Shown one piece after another: positions 17,036-27,540 of a stretch of DNA of 64,000 nt (position 1 is the stretch's first letter; every line of letters starts with the position of its first letter). Under the pieces are notes generated by a model. That model was not told the origin of the DNA, made no database searches, and saw only the letters and a program-made list of their open reading frames with translations. Source of the DNA: Neospora caninum Liverpool (lineage: Eukaryota > Apicomplexa > Conoidasida > Eucoccidiorida > Sarcocystidae); the NCBI RefSeq assembly GCF_000208865.1, contig NC_018396.1, forward strand, positions 3,715,101 to 3,779,100, in the 5' to 3' direction. Position numbers and translations under genes: made by a program.

Positions 17036-20000
17036 ATGCGGATGCCACTTCCTGTACCGCCTGCGTTGTCTTTCGTAGCAGTCCCTCCGGTAGCCGCTGC
17101 GGCACAGAAGTTTGCAGCTCCTCCAGGTGCGGCGCCTCGCCTCACCGGTCAGCCTGTCGGCTCTGATCCGTACTACTACACGACTCCACGGGCTCTCGAC
17201 CGCGTCGTTTCTTGCCACCCTACCTCGCCCCCAGTCCCTCCCAGATCTGAAGGCAGAGACCTTCCTCTGCGGTCGGAAGTCTCTGGCTGTCCGGTTGCTG
17301 AGGGCCGCCGGCTGAACCCTGCTGCTGTCACGCCCCCCCGAGGGACTGCGGAGTCGCGTTATTCGGAGGCGAGCTACCGCTCTCATGCGCCTCTTGAGAG
17401 CCGCTACTACGTAGAGGGCGCGCAGAGCCTGAGTCAAACGGAGCGTGGATTGGCAGATCTCGACATGCACTCCTTCGAATTCGACGGAAAATCTCCGTAC
17501 ACGCGCGGCGAGCGGCGAAAACTGCCTGAGGGAGAGATGGGGCTGGAGAGTCGAAACGGAGGGTTTCCGCACCACGGTCCTCAGCGGAGCGCGTGGGTCG
17601 GGAGGCCAGACGATCGCGGCGAGAGGTATCGGAGAGAGCGCCTGGAAGATGACGACTTCGATCGACGGCCATACGCCTCGGCGCGGCCGGCATACAAGCA
17701 GACGGGAGGCCCTGTGCAGCAACGAAGTCCGAGCTATTCACCCGACCGACGGGCACGGGGGCGATCCGGCGGCCGGGAGCACGCAGGATGGAGCTACCAC
17801 GCGGCGAATGGAGGGCGGCTGCCGGGGGCGCCGCCTCAACGCCATCTGGAGGGCGATAGGTACCAGTCGAAAGATCCGTTTCATGGGTCGGGATATTCCA
17901 GCCAGTCGCGCGATGCCGGGGTTCCCGGGCGGAGGCCGTTTCTGGCGGAAAACCACAGACGGGGCAGCTGCCACCCGTGTGCGTTTTATGCGGTGGGGAG
18001 ATGCAGGAATGGAGAAGAGTGTCGAAATTGCCACGATGAAGAGCACAGCGATCCCCGGAGTCCCCTGTTTGCTCTAGACGTTCTCCACAGGAAGGGCTTG
18101 TGCATCGTCTGCATCGACTTCAAAAAGAAGGGAATGTGCGACGATCCGGACCGAGCGCACGGAATGCTGTATTGTCACCACCCGCAGCACTGTTCAAGCA
18201 CAGGCGACTACGCAGAAGAACGCAGAGACAATGCGGCGTACTCGAGCGGCAGTGGGACACGACGAGCTCCTGCAGACCACTCGCCAAAGATCCGCCGACC
18301 AGGAGGCGACTGGGGAGACTCGCATGTTTCCTCGGGGCGATGCAGGCAGCGAGAGGACGACTACGAAGACTACTCGGGACGGGAAAGCGCGAGACGGCGA
18401 CTGCAGTCTCCCGAGAGAAGCTCGCGTGGCTACGGCTCTTCTGCTCGCCCGGACTCGGGGGTCAGTGGCGGATCAAAATACATGTCGCCGGGGAAAGAAG
18501 ACTATTGTGGCCGAGAGAGGGGACCTGGTGGAGGCGGCTCGGGTGTACGTACAGCGTCTCTAGGTCTGAGTCGAGGTGTGCAGCCGTCGAATTCGCGCAT
18601 GCATCCGCCTCGAGCTTGTGAGGAACGCCGATGCGTTCCTTGCGCAGTATTTTTTGCGGAAGGACGTTGTCGACAGACCGACTGCTCCCGGTGCCATGAA
18701 CCCTGCCATGGCACTGCGTCTTCCTCTCTCTTTTACCAGCGTGTTCTCCACGAAATGAACCGGTGTGAGCCTTGCCGAGCGTTCGCTGATGGGTGTTGTC
18801 CAGTGAATGAAGCTGTCTGTCGTTTCTGTCATGATCCAAGCCACGCAGGCGACCGGCTTCCGGTTCTGAAGTCGCCGTCAGCGCCGTACTACGTTTCTCG
18901 CAGAGGGCCGTATGAGGCCAATCCTGGTCGATCGGCGGGCGGATCGAGTTACAGGGGGGGACGAGAGGACGACAGTTTGCGACGAAGAGAACCATTGGGA
19001 GGCGGTCGAGGCGGAGGCGCGGATGTGGGCAGTCGGGTTGCAGCAGGCGGAGATTCAGACCGCAGTTATCCGTCGCGGGGGCCGCGCGTTCAGCGTGTGG
19101 AGCGAGGCGGGGCAGCCTACGGAGGCGCGCATCCGGAGCGGTGTGTTCCGTGTTTGTGGTATTTCCAGCATGTGACAGGATGCGGGAAAGGCCGATCCTG
19201 CACGGGGTGCCACCATGAAGACCACCGAGACCCGCAAAGTGATCTGCATCCGTCGAAGCGATTGCATGTCCTTGGCAGGTGCGTGCCGTGCCGAAACCAC
19301 TTTAAAGGCATCTGTCCTCGACAGGCAGAAGCATGCGGTTTCTGCCACCACGAAGATCACGGAAATGTGGTAGGGAGCAAAGACGACGGCCGGGCTGGGG
19401 AGGAAGAACGGAAAGAGGGGACAGAGCGGAAGGAACACGATGGAAGCCGCAGCCACGAGACACGGTCCTCAGAGTCGGGGGGCCAGGCCACCGAGTGTAG
19501 TGTCGACGCAAGGGGGAACAAAGAGGGTGAAGGCTGCAGAGCGCCTGCCACGAGTGAGTTGGGGGAGAAGGCAGGCGGCGGAGAGACTGGGGGAACTGGC
19601 GGATCGCCGGACTCGCGGGAGGACAAGCTGACGGAGAAGGAATCTGGGAAAGAGGGAGACAGCAAATCGGCACGGAACGCCACAAAAACCGCAGTTAGTT
19701 ACGTCCGTCAGAGAGGCCAGAATGAGCCTCGAGCGCACGAACGTGGTGTGTGCCGCCCGTGCGCCTTCTACTTCATTGGCCCGCAAGGCTGTCTGAAACG
19801 GGAACGGTGCCCAGATTGTCACCATGCCGACCATGCAAACCCTCATTCTTCAGCGCACCCATCAAAGCTGCTGCACTTGAAGGGCACGTGCAGACCGTGC
19901 ATTCCTTTCCAGCGCGGAAACTGCCAAAAGACTCCGGAGAACTGTGTCTATTGCCACCACAGCAGTCACCTCGATGAGGTGAGCCAGGACCGTGAGCTCG

Positions 20001-20440
20001 GCGACAGACACGCAGACGCGGTGGAGGAAAATGAGCAAATCGACGCGACCGAGTTCCCTGTTCAGGACCTCGACGATGACCCGAGCTGCTGTCAAGAAGA
20101 CCATCCCGAAAGCTCCCCTTCCCAGCAACTGTCGCCCGGGGACAGTCGTCACTCGAGTCGACGTGGAGGTGAATTGGGAGAGGCACCCCCCAACGGAGAC
20201 CAAGGCAAATCGGGTTCTTCTGATGGAAGTGAGGTTGGCAGGGTGACAGAGTACACTGGCGTCAGCCTGGATCAAGTGAAAAGGCCTGAGCAAGACGCAG
20301 GAGATGCGAAGGGGAACACAGGCGGAGAAGACGCAAGCGTGGCAGACCAGTCTTGTCCGCTTGACGGTCCCCCCCGGCCGTACGGCGATGCCTCTCAGGA
20401 TCCGGCGGTGGAAGAGGGAGCCAAGGACAAAAGCGCGTGA
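17036..20440 (+). CDS. Tandem CCCH-like zinc-motif protein, 1134 aa
   Basis: A single long exon. Seen: eight Cys/His motifs arranged as four pairs, with first cysteines near residues 312/356, 533/577, 703/749 and 906/952. The consensus is C-x2-C-x(7-9)-C-x(4-6)-C-x2-C-H-x3-H. It contains the spacing of a CCCH finger (C-x8-C-x5-C-x3-H) with two extra cysteines and one extra histidine. Second members of most pairs have x6 before the fourth Cys, giving an alternating a/b pattern; the motif at 356 lacks the usual fourth Cys. Between pairs the chain is Arg/Gly/Ser/Tyr-rich, and after the third pair it is Glu/Lys/Gly-rich, so long disordered linkers are likely. Inference: RNA binding, by analogy to CCCH proteins. 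Start: the first of two close ATGs (17036, 17042). I do not recognise a named orthologue. Confidence 0.88.
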   Translation: MRMPLPVPPALSFVAVPPVAAAAQKFAAPPGAAPRLTGQPVGSDPYYYTTPRALDRVVSCHPTSPPVPPRSEGRDLPLRSEVSGCPVAEGRRLNPAAVTPPRGTAESRYSEASYRSHAPLESRYYVEGAQSLSQTERGLADLDMHSFEFDGKSPYTRGERRKLPEGEMGLESRNGGFPHHGPQRSAWVGRPDDRGERYRRERLEDDDFDRRPYASARPAYKQTGGPVQQRSPSYSPDRRARGRSGGREHAGWSYHAANGGRLPGAPPQRHLEGDRYQSKDPFHGSGYSSQSRDAGVPGRRPFLAENHRRGSCHPCAFYAVGRCRNGEECRNCHDEEHSDPRSPLFALDVLHRKGLCIVCIDFKKKGMCDDPDRAHGMLYCHHPQHCSSTGDYAEERRDNAAYSSGSGTRRAPADHSPKIRRPGGDWGDSHVSSGRCRQREDDYEDYSGRESARRRLQSPERSSRGYGSSARPDSGVSGGSKYMSPGKEDYCGRERGPGGGGSGVRTASLGLSRGVQPSNSRMHPPRACEERRCVPCAVFFAEGRCRQTDCSRCHEPCHGTASSSLFYQRVLHEMNRCEPCRAFADGCCPVNEAVCRFCHDPSHAGDRLPVLKSPSAPYYVSRRGPYEANPGRSAGGSSYRGGREDDSLRRREPLGGGRGGGADVGSRVAAGGDSDRSYPSRGPRVQRVERGGAAYGGAHPERCVPCLWYFQHVTGCGKGRSCTGCHHEDHRDPQSDLHPSKRLHVLGRCVPCRNHFKGICPRQAEACGFCHHEDHGNVVGSKDDGRAGEEERKEGTERKEHDGSRSHETRSSESGGQATECSVDARGNKEGEGCRAPATSELGEKAGGGETGGTGGSPDSREDKLTEKESGKEGDSKSARNATKTAVSYVRQRGQNEPRAHERGVCRPCAFYFIGPQGCLKRERCPDCHHADHANPHSSAHPSKLLHLKGTCRPCIPFQRGNCQKTPENCVYCHHSSHLDEVSQDRELGDRHADAVEENEQIDATEFPVQDLDDDPSCCQEDHPESSPSQQLSPGDSRHSSRRGGELGEAPPNGDQGKSGSSDGSEVGRVTEYTGVSLDQVKRPEQDAGDAKGNTGGEDASVADQSCPLDGPPRPYGDASQDPAVEEGAKDKSA

Positions 20441-23400
20441 AGAGACGATAACGGATGACCCACACCACTGCACAAGTTACCTGCTGGTGTGTATACACCT
20501 CTGGACCGTGGTACGACCGAAGTCCATAAGGCATTAATTGGACTGACCGGAGCGAGGTGTGCTGCGGATTTAAAGAGTGTGTGAAGCTCGCTTGGAAGAG
20601 ATGAAAAGAGTAGGATTTTGCCTTCTTGAGACCACAAATATGTGTTATTGTACGTTTTATTTTTACATTGAGAAAAACGCGTTCAGACTGGTGAAGAGAG
20701 TGCTTCCTCCCTTCCCCCGCAGAATGACTGGCGCGCCATCCGGCGGAAATCTAATCGGAGACGGAGAAGAAATTGTTAGAGGACTGGCTGTGAATTCAGC
20801 CCATGCAACGTCGAAAGATTGAAAGTGCTCCACGTTCCATCAGAATCGGTCACCGAAAAGCAAGTCGGGAAGTTTCCGCGCCAAGGGCATGGGAGTACAG
20901 TTGAAACTCGAGGTGGATAATGCGGGTGGAGGAATCTGACTCTTCTGTGTAAAGTGCGACTTCCCGGATGACCCGCACCGATTGATGAAGTGCATACGTG
21001 CCTGCCGAGATTCGAACCCTACGCCGCGAGTTGCCGTACCGTCTCGTGGTACAGCGCTATGACCTGTAGGTGATGAATCACTTCTTGACGCGGGACGGAG
21101 AATGTGAATCGTTTCTTCACAGCCTACGATGGCGGGTTTTTCGTGGGGTTCTCTTGGCACGAGCATGGTGAAACAAAAAGGGGATCCGGGGCCACATGTT
21201 GTGGCGCCTGAAGCTCTTGGCCTGGTGCTGCGCTCGTACACCGTGCTCGCAAAAAAGACAAGACAGCTTGATATTTGCGAGAAGTCAAGAAATAGTCGAT
21301 CCCAAGATATCTGCTGGGAATATATTTATATACATACATATTCGTATGTAAACATATGTATATGTGGATGTCGCCTCCTCCTAATTGGTGCACGCATAAG
21401 CAGTAACCGGTAAACACTCTCGCCCTGAGGTGGATGTTTCCTCTGGACGAACTGACTGCACGCCTGCACGCCGCGGAAGTGCATTACTCTAGGACGTCTC
21501 CGGAAATTCAATCCGTGGCGATTCGATGAAAGCATACAGAATTCTTATAAAGCATGTGCACGAATGCCTTACTGAAGACTCGCTATCATCTCAGTCCACA
21601 TGTCTTGCAAGTATGAGTACAGTGTGGCATAGCATTCGGATCGATTTTCTCTAACAGGACCTGGTGACCCCCGCTAAGACATAATGCTCCAGTATGTCTC
21701 GCGTCATCCATTCCGCCGCGATGAGACGCAATTATGTCAACGTACATTTGGACATACATGCATATTTACACCCAGCTGGTGATACGCGACCTCTCAAGTC
21801 GTATGATACCTCTTTAATATGCATGTAGCGCGGGACCCGGACTGATAATATCTGAAGCAAGGAAATGCACGGTAAGAGATCAGAAACCGTTTCAAAGAGT
21901 CAACTCGACAAAAGAGAGGCATTTCTGGCCCAATTACTGCGTGAGATGTTTGCCGAAGAGTTTTCTACCTGCTACACAAAAGCTGAACGTGAACCGAAAA
22001 AGTGTCCGTGTCAACAACGTTAGACTCTGGCAAACCGATTGCAACTGGAGGTCAGAGGGCAACGAAAGCTGTAGGAATTGCTCAGACCGGCTGCATCTTG
22101 CAGGTAATTCACTTCGCTTCTATTGGAAAACGGCGCTTTCTACTACCCTTTTCGGGTAATGTAGCGGAGCGTTGCGTAAGATCCCTGTACGCAACCTATC
22201 CTACATTTCAAAACTGCTATCAATTTCGAAAGCCAGGTTCTGAGGCGGTCGACATTGCTAATTGCCGTTAGGAAAGGCCAACAAAACGTACATCCGAGTT
22301 TCGACTTGCTTAGAAGTCGAAAGGCAGCGCGCAAGAGTCCGGAGGGGGCCTTATCAAAACGCAGTTGTTCTCCACATTTGTTCGTCATAATTGATGGGCA
22401 AGAAATGTACACCTTTTGATATTTTTTGATGCCGACCTGATGAAGGATTGAACTACAAAGAGATAGAATACGCGACTCGGTGAGAGATTGGATTTTTGGT
22501 CAGATTTCTAATAGAAAAAAACTGGTCTAATTTTCGCCGGTTATTGGACCCGGAGCGGGAAGAGACTTTCTCGGTCATTAGAAAACGGAAGTTCATGTCG
22601 GATATTCCAGAGTTCTTAGGCCAATGGAGTTCTAGGGCTTTAATTGATTTGACAAAGTATGTCTTGGAACTGGTACAGCGATGACGAGACCAATCCATCT
22701 GAATACGTATCTTTTAACGCGGATAACGTGCATAAGGGATATGTCCTGAAAGAAATTGATCAGCTGAGCCGCTATACGAAACATCATGTATTCGAATCTG
22801 GGCAGGTTTGCTTTTCCTGCTCCCAGGTGAGTCACAGGTAAGCTCGAATACATTTCTGTAGATAGGCTGACTAAACAACCATGAATTCCTTTGCAGAAAT
22901 GTTCTGCGCACTGTACGGTCGGAGGGGAAGTCGTGTGACTCGCACCTCTAATGTGCAGAATTCACGCTTCAGATATTACACAAATAGTAACAGCATTGAA
23001 GGTAATCCCTGTTGTAGTGGACAAGGGACCGGGTACTGACTGTACGACCCAGTCTTCGTTCGGAAAACCTACACCTGTAGATCAGTCGCAATACGTAACG
23101 TCACCAACTCCCACGTGTGCTAGCTGTGTCATACATATCTAGCTCCAGATCACCAAACTACATTCACAAGTAGTTCTTCCAGAATACGCGGACCGCGTGG
23201 CACTACCGGTCCCGGAAAGAAGAAAACTACCGTTTTTGGAAGCGTTCGACACGCATTCAATGCTTTTACATGTGATCGTGACGGGAAGTGGCCGTCTGCA
23301 TTCTGGTCACACGAGATAACCGCGTGAAGCCAAGACATACCGCCGAAGTGTCACTGCATTCGGCCCGACTAGAACACATTTGTTGCGAGTGCGCAGGGAC

Positions 23401-24081
23401 GCTGCCGCACCTTACAGGGTGACGCTTATTCAGATCCATCATGCAGCCCTTAATACCACAGATTGTTTACGAAGCGTAGCTCGCGATTTTTGTTTCTTGG
23501 AAACTCTTGGAAACACGAGGTCCACTCGGTTCATACGGGTCACAAGTGTGTTAAACGTGACAGAGTCAAGTCCCGTCTGCGCGGGCTGTAGTGACTACAG
23601 ACCCCCCGAGTACAAGATAAGGTTTTCCTTGTACGGCTTCTTTTTTCTGTATGCAACTAGAAAAGAAAGTGATTGGGGCGGACCGTACTCAAGCAAAGGA
23701 ACCCTCGTGTGCACAAAAATACCAAACTAGTTCATGGCTTTTATGTGAAGGGTCCACACGACCAGTAAATGTTTTTTGGACACATTCCAGCCACCTAACA
23801 CGGACATATACCGCGCACAAGCTGGAGACTTCCAGGCGCGTATGATTAGTTTTCCCTTTCGTCTGGTTAGTGCCGGCGGCGATAACCGAGTTTGGAAGAC
23901 GCGGCGTACGAGGTTGTTAGTTCCCGTACAGGAAGCTCACCCTCGAAGATGCGAACAAGGGACTCAGAAACTGATACTCATGCACACACCACTCACCTTT
24001 GACGGTCATTGGGTTGTGCACCTCGAACTGGCCCATAACTATAGGCAGACTATCAGCTTACATTTCGAGCGCAGCAACCCC
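20441..24081. other. Gene-poor spacer with possible gene remnants
   Basis: The first part is the 3' flank of the zinc-motif gene. A tRNA-like B-box segment lies near 21000-21072 but does not fold as a tRNA. Frames near 21.94-22.27 and 22.50-22.94 kb look weakly coding (separate entry for the latter). The remaining frames are short and unremarkable. Confidence 0.45.
22496..22937 (+). pseudogene. Possible decayed or small spliced gene, unknown family
   Basis: Two overlapping frames (22496-22684 and 22659-22841) have protein-like composition. The second ends in VCFSCSQ just before a strong donor (CAG|gtgagt at 22828), and a matching acceptor (ttgcag) at about 22897 would add KCSAHCTVGG and a stop at about 22937. 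The putative intron is only about 70 bp and contains a branch-point-like ctgactaaac. A one-base shift near 22680 would fuse the two frames into one longer one. Either a small gene with start 22659 or a broken gene fits; chance is also possible. No family recognised. Confidence 0.25.
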
Positions 24082-25084
24082 TTATTCAGCGTTGCTGGTT
24101 CCTGATGTCTCTTCGGTAGCAGAGACTCCTGATGTCTCTTCGGTAGCAGAGACTCCTGATGTCTCTTCGGCAGCAGAGACTCCTGATGTCTCTTCGGTAG
24201 CAGAGACTCCTGATGTCTCTTCGGTAGCAGAGACTCCTGATGTCTCTTCGGTAGCAGAGACTCCTGCATCAGCGCTCGGAAGGGGGACTGTTTCCCCTGT
24301 GTCCTGCACAGAAGGAGGTACTTCATTGTTTTCGGAAGATCCGGACTTGAACAAGGCAGTCACTCCTTCCAGACTCACAGTGAGGTATGATTGGAGTGAG
24401 GCCCCTGTATCCTGAGCTGCTGCGGAAGCTTCTGCGGCCAACACAGTGCCTTCTTGCGTCATTGAGCGGAACAGCCCTGACACACCATCGAGACTCGTAG
24501 TCAAATACGAAGTGATCCCAGAAGCGCTAGTCTGCTGCTCTTTGTCTTCTTCCTCCTTCACATCATCTGCGGGAGGCTCCTGAGAAGGTTCTTCCTTTGC
24601 CGAAGACGATCCCCCTTCCGCCCTGTCTTCTTCACCAGTTAATGCCTCTTTCACGGCTTCGAGCGACATATAGGACCCAATGTTGTTCACCACCTCGGAC
24701 GACGCCGAAACTGCCCCCGAGCTGTCGCCGCTGAAGAAATCACCGAGACCTGAGAGATATCGGGAAAATCCATGGTCGGTCGCTTGAAGTGGGACTGGCG
24801 GTGGATCTTTGGAGCTGCTTGCCTTGGGTCCTTCTCCAGGTTCTTGTGCCGACACAACTTGCTCGGCAACCTCGTTGTGTCCTGCATCCGCATTCGGGAC
24901 CTGATCTGATGCCGCACAAATAAATGACGCGCACGTTCCCAGGATGTATCTCGCCGACCGAAGGATCTCCCCCCCCTGTCACAACATGAGGCTTATACGT
25001 AACCTCTGTGTCACTCGCACCATGCATGCGCAAAAAAGAATGTGTCATCGCTACCCAACTGAACTGCAGCATTCTCATCTGCAT
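24082..25084 (-). CDS. Secreted repeat protein, dense-granule-like (frame interrupted at a G8 run)
   Basis: Seen on the minus strand: from 24975 to the stop at 24082 there is one open frame containing a hydrophobic segment YILGTCASFICAA (24948-24910) that looks like a signal-peptide core. After it come an acidic Ser/Pro-rich chain, two related amphipathic blocks (YLTTSLDGVSGLFRS at about 24507-24463 and YLTVSLEGVTALFKS at about 24387-24343) and six copies of SGVSATEET at the C-terminus. No ATG precedes the hydrophobic segment in that frame. Upstream, another frame with ATGs at 25084 and 25078 runs to a G8 tract at 24976-24969; dropping one G would join the two. Alternatively an acceptor (gtgacag) at 24976 joins an unseen first exon. 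Inference: secreted, perhaps into the parasitophorous vacuole. Named orthologue not recognised. Confidence 0.55.
24101..24262. repeat. Six tandem 27-bp units encoding a 9-aa repeat
   Basis: Units begin at 24101, 24128, 24155, 24182, 24209 and 24236. They are almost identical; the third carries GCAG in place of GTAG, giving SAAEET instead of SATEET. The array preserves frame and lies just inside the C-terminus of the secreted protein. Confidence 0.97.
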
Positions 25085-27540
25085 AGACCGAACTGCTGGG
25101 TCAACCGTCTTGCCCACGTTGCTTCCGTCACATTTGAAACTGGGGTTGCCTACCAGGTGTTTGAACCTGTCCTTCGGTACTTTGTTCGTTTCCCATGATA
25201 TCAAGAAGTAGAATCGCCAAGCACCAGCCTCCGCTTCTGGTAGCTCTACGCGAAGATGCTACAGGTGTTCGCCGTCGCGTTTGACGTTTTGAAGGCCTGC
25301 GGCACAACAAATTCCAGTCGTAAAGTGAGGAGCCCATCTTACATATAGAGATCACTCAAAGTTTTCACAACCATTCTCCACTCCCGATCGCTGTATCGCG
25401 TTCGGCTGACTCCACCGCATCTTCACAACGCGATGGGCTTTGAAGGAAACTACTCCGACACACATAAGAACACGCTAACGCTCGATCAGTCTATTAGATT
25501 TACATGTAAATTCAGAATTCTCAACTCCCTGCTACACATGATAAAATGGTGTTCCTAGATGTCTAAAAACTACCTTCTTACGCGCCACAGCAACTAGCAT
25601 CGGTTTAGCATCGCGGTCGTTCGTACACACTCAATGCAAGGGTACGAATGGATGCCTACAAACACGGTATCACGCTTAACAATGCGTGCATCACTGGTGC
25701 AGGGCAAGGGCTACAATACCTCCCGCGCGTCAGCAGCACAGATGACGACGTGCTCCAGTCTACAGCTCCACAGTCCACACAGGAAAAATTTTTGTTTTCT
25801 GAAGGAGCTCCAAGGGATAGCATACGAGGAAACCCATGCGTTTCATTTGTATGGTGGGGTGAGTCCCCTTGGTGTCCGTTCACACTCTTGCTTCCACCAT
25901 CTATCTCCGTGCCATTGTCTGTTACTCTTTGAATCCTTACTAGTTCCGAATTTCTGAAAAGCAGCTGCCTATCTGGAAGCAGCCCAGAAGCAACCAGGAA
26001 GCCTTGGGCAAAGAGGATCAGAAACCGAAGGTAGGCCTGTCCCCACCGCTAGCCTAGCGACACCGCCGTTGCAGCCCTGCTCTCGGCTGTAGCCACTCCG
26101 AGAGGCGTAGAAAAGAGCTCGAGATAGCTTGTATTTTGAGAAGCAGATGTCTGCTTCGCACAGAGATAAGTCGGCCGGAAATAGTTTCGAAACAATGACA
26201 AATGAGCACAACTCGCTGTCGGTGACGCCGGCCGCTGCCGCATCACTCCCAACCCCTGCAGCTATGACTAGGGCGGCGATCGTCGAATGCTTCGAGGAAC
26301 TTCACGACAGAACACCCAAACAAAGGCCGTCAGGTTCCACAAATGACGGGTCAACTAAAATAAAACAGGGGGAAAACACTAAGCAAGTGAGCATAACTCT
26401 TCTTTTTAGCCATCCTGCCAAACACGCGCCGTAGGCACAGCGGGGGCATGGAAGCTCTCAAGCACCACGTGCGCGAACGAGGGAGATGCCACATACTAAG
26501 GTTGGTGAGCCATGCAGGTGGTTGTGCAGCACTGAGGAGGAGAGCATCCTTGCGAGCAGGAATACATCTGCCTTAGATGCTTGTACTCCTATATGACAGG
26601 TGAAACGATGAGAGCTATATACATGAAAAACTGCATGGTCTGCAAACTTGTCCAACGAGGCATTTATGTGTGGCCTCAGCTTCTGCAGCTGCCCGGCCGT
26701 CCGGCGTGGGGATGGGGGGAGGAGGGTCGGACTGGACCAAGGGGGGAAAGAGAAATCGAATCTCCCACTTCGCAGATTTCGCGGCTACCTGGACGATCGA
26801 CGGTGTCACGGCGCACAAGGTGACCAGCTGGAATCGATGTTAAGCTCCTGTGCCGGGCAAGTGTTTTGGCCTTCATTGAGGCCATCCGAAACTTCTGTTC
26901 AGCATAATGAGCATTTTGTCATCCGCTTTTTCTTCCGGCAGAATCCGACACCGGATCTCATTCCAGTTTTTTGTTCCGTACCTCGTGAATCGGCGTTGAG
27001 CCGCCAGCGAATACACCTGCTTTGTCGTGTAGACGAGTTTACCGTTGCAGGGCACATTTTCTTGCCGTGTGAAGGTTAGTTTTTTACCCGCCTCTCTTCA
27101 CAGATTTTGCTGTTCATGTTTCCTCTGGCCTTCTGTTGCGACTCCTTGCTGTTGCCCGGTTGGCTTTGAGCGATGATGGTAGCACACAGGAGGAAAAGAT
27201 CTTGACACAGCCCACTGGGGACAAGATTTTTGGAAGGATACCCGTTGTTTTAGCCACTAACTTCCCTCTCATAGGTTATTAATGACTTCAGAACAGTGTA
27301 CAGACACATGACGAAAGTTTCTTATATGCAGCCCAGTTTGTGTCTGTGTCATTCATGTTGGCCAGCCGATGTCATGGACCCCTGAGCAATAATGGTACAC
27401 CAGGGGATTCACCTCTCTCCTATTTTGACTTTGTAAACGGATGCTGATGAGTCGGACTTCTCTGCAGCCGCCTCCCCCTTTTTTAGACCTCTTTAGAAGA
27501 AGGCATATTTCTCCTAGATAGTACTGCGCTTTTGAAGAAA
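25085..27540. other. Spacer between secreted protein gene and NIPA-like gene
   Basis: It should contain both promoters, since the genes diverge. A plus-strand frame at 26129-26434 ends near a donor-like AGCAA|gtgagc, and another at 26648-27079 ends near GTGAAG|gttagt. These could be 5' exons of the NIPA-like gene or noise; neither has a recognisable domain, so neither is called. Confidence 0.4.

Noticed and set aside
21000..21072. tRNA-like segment on the minus strand with a near-perfect B box (GGTTCGAATCT) and a GTACC/GGTAC stem with 7-base loop
   Set aside because: The T stem around TTCGAAT does not pair, the loop of the other stem lacks U33, and no acceptor stem can be formed. At most a tRNA pseudogene.
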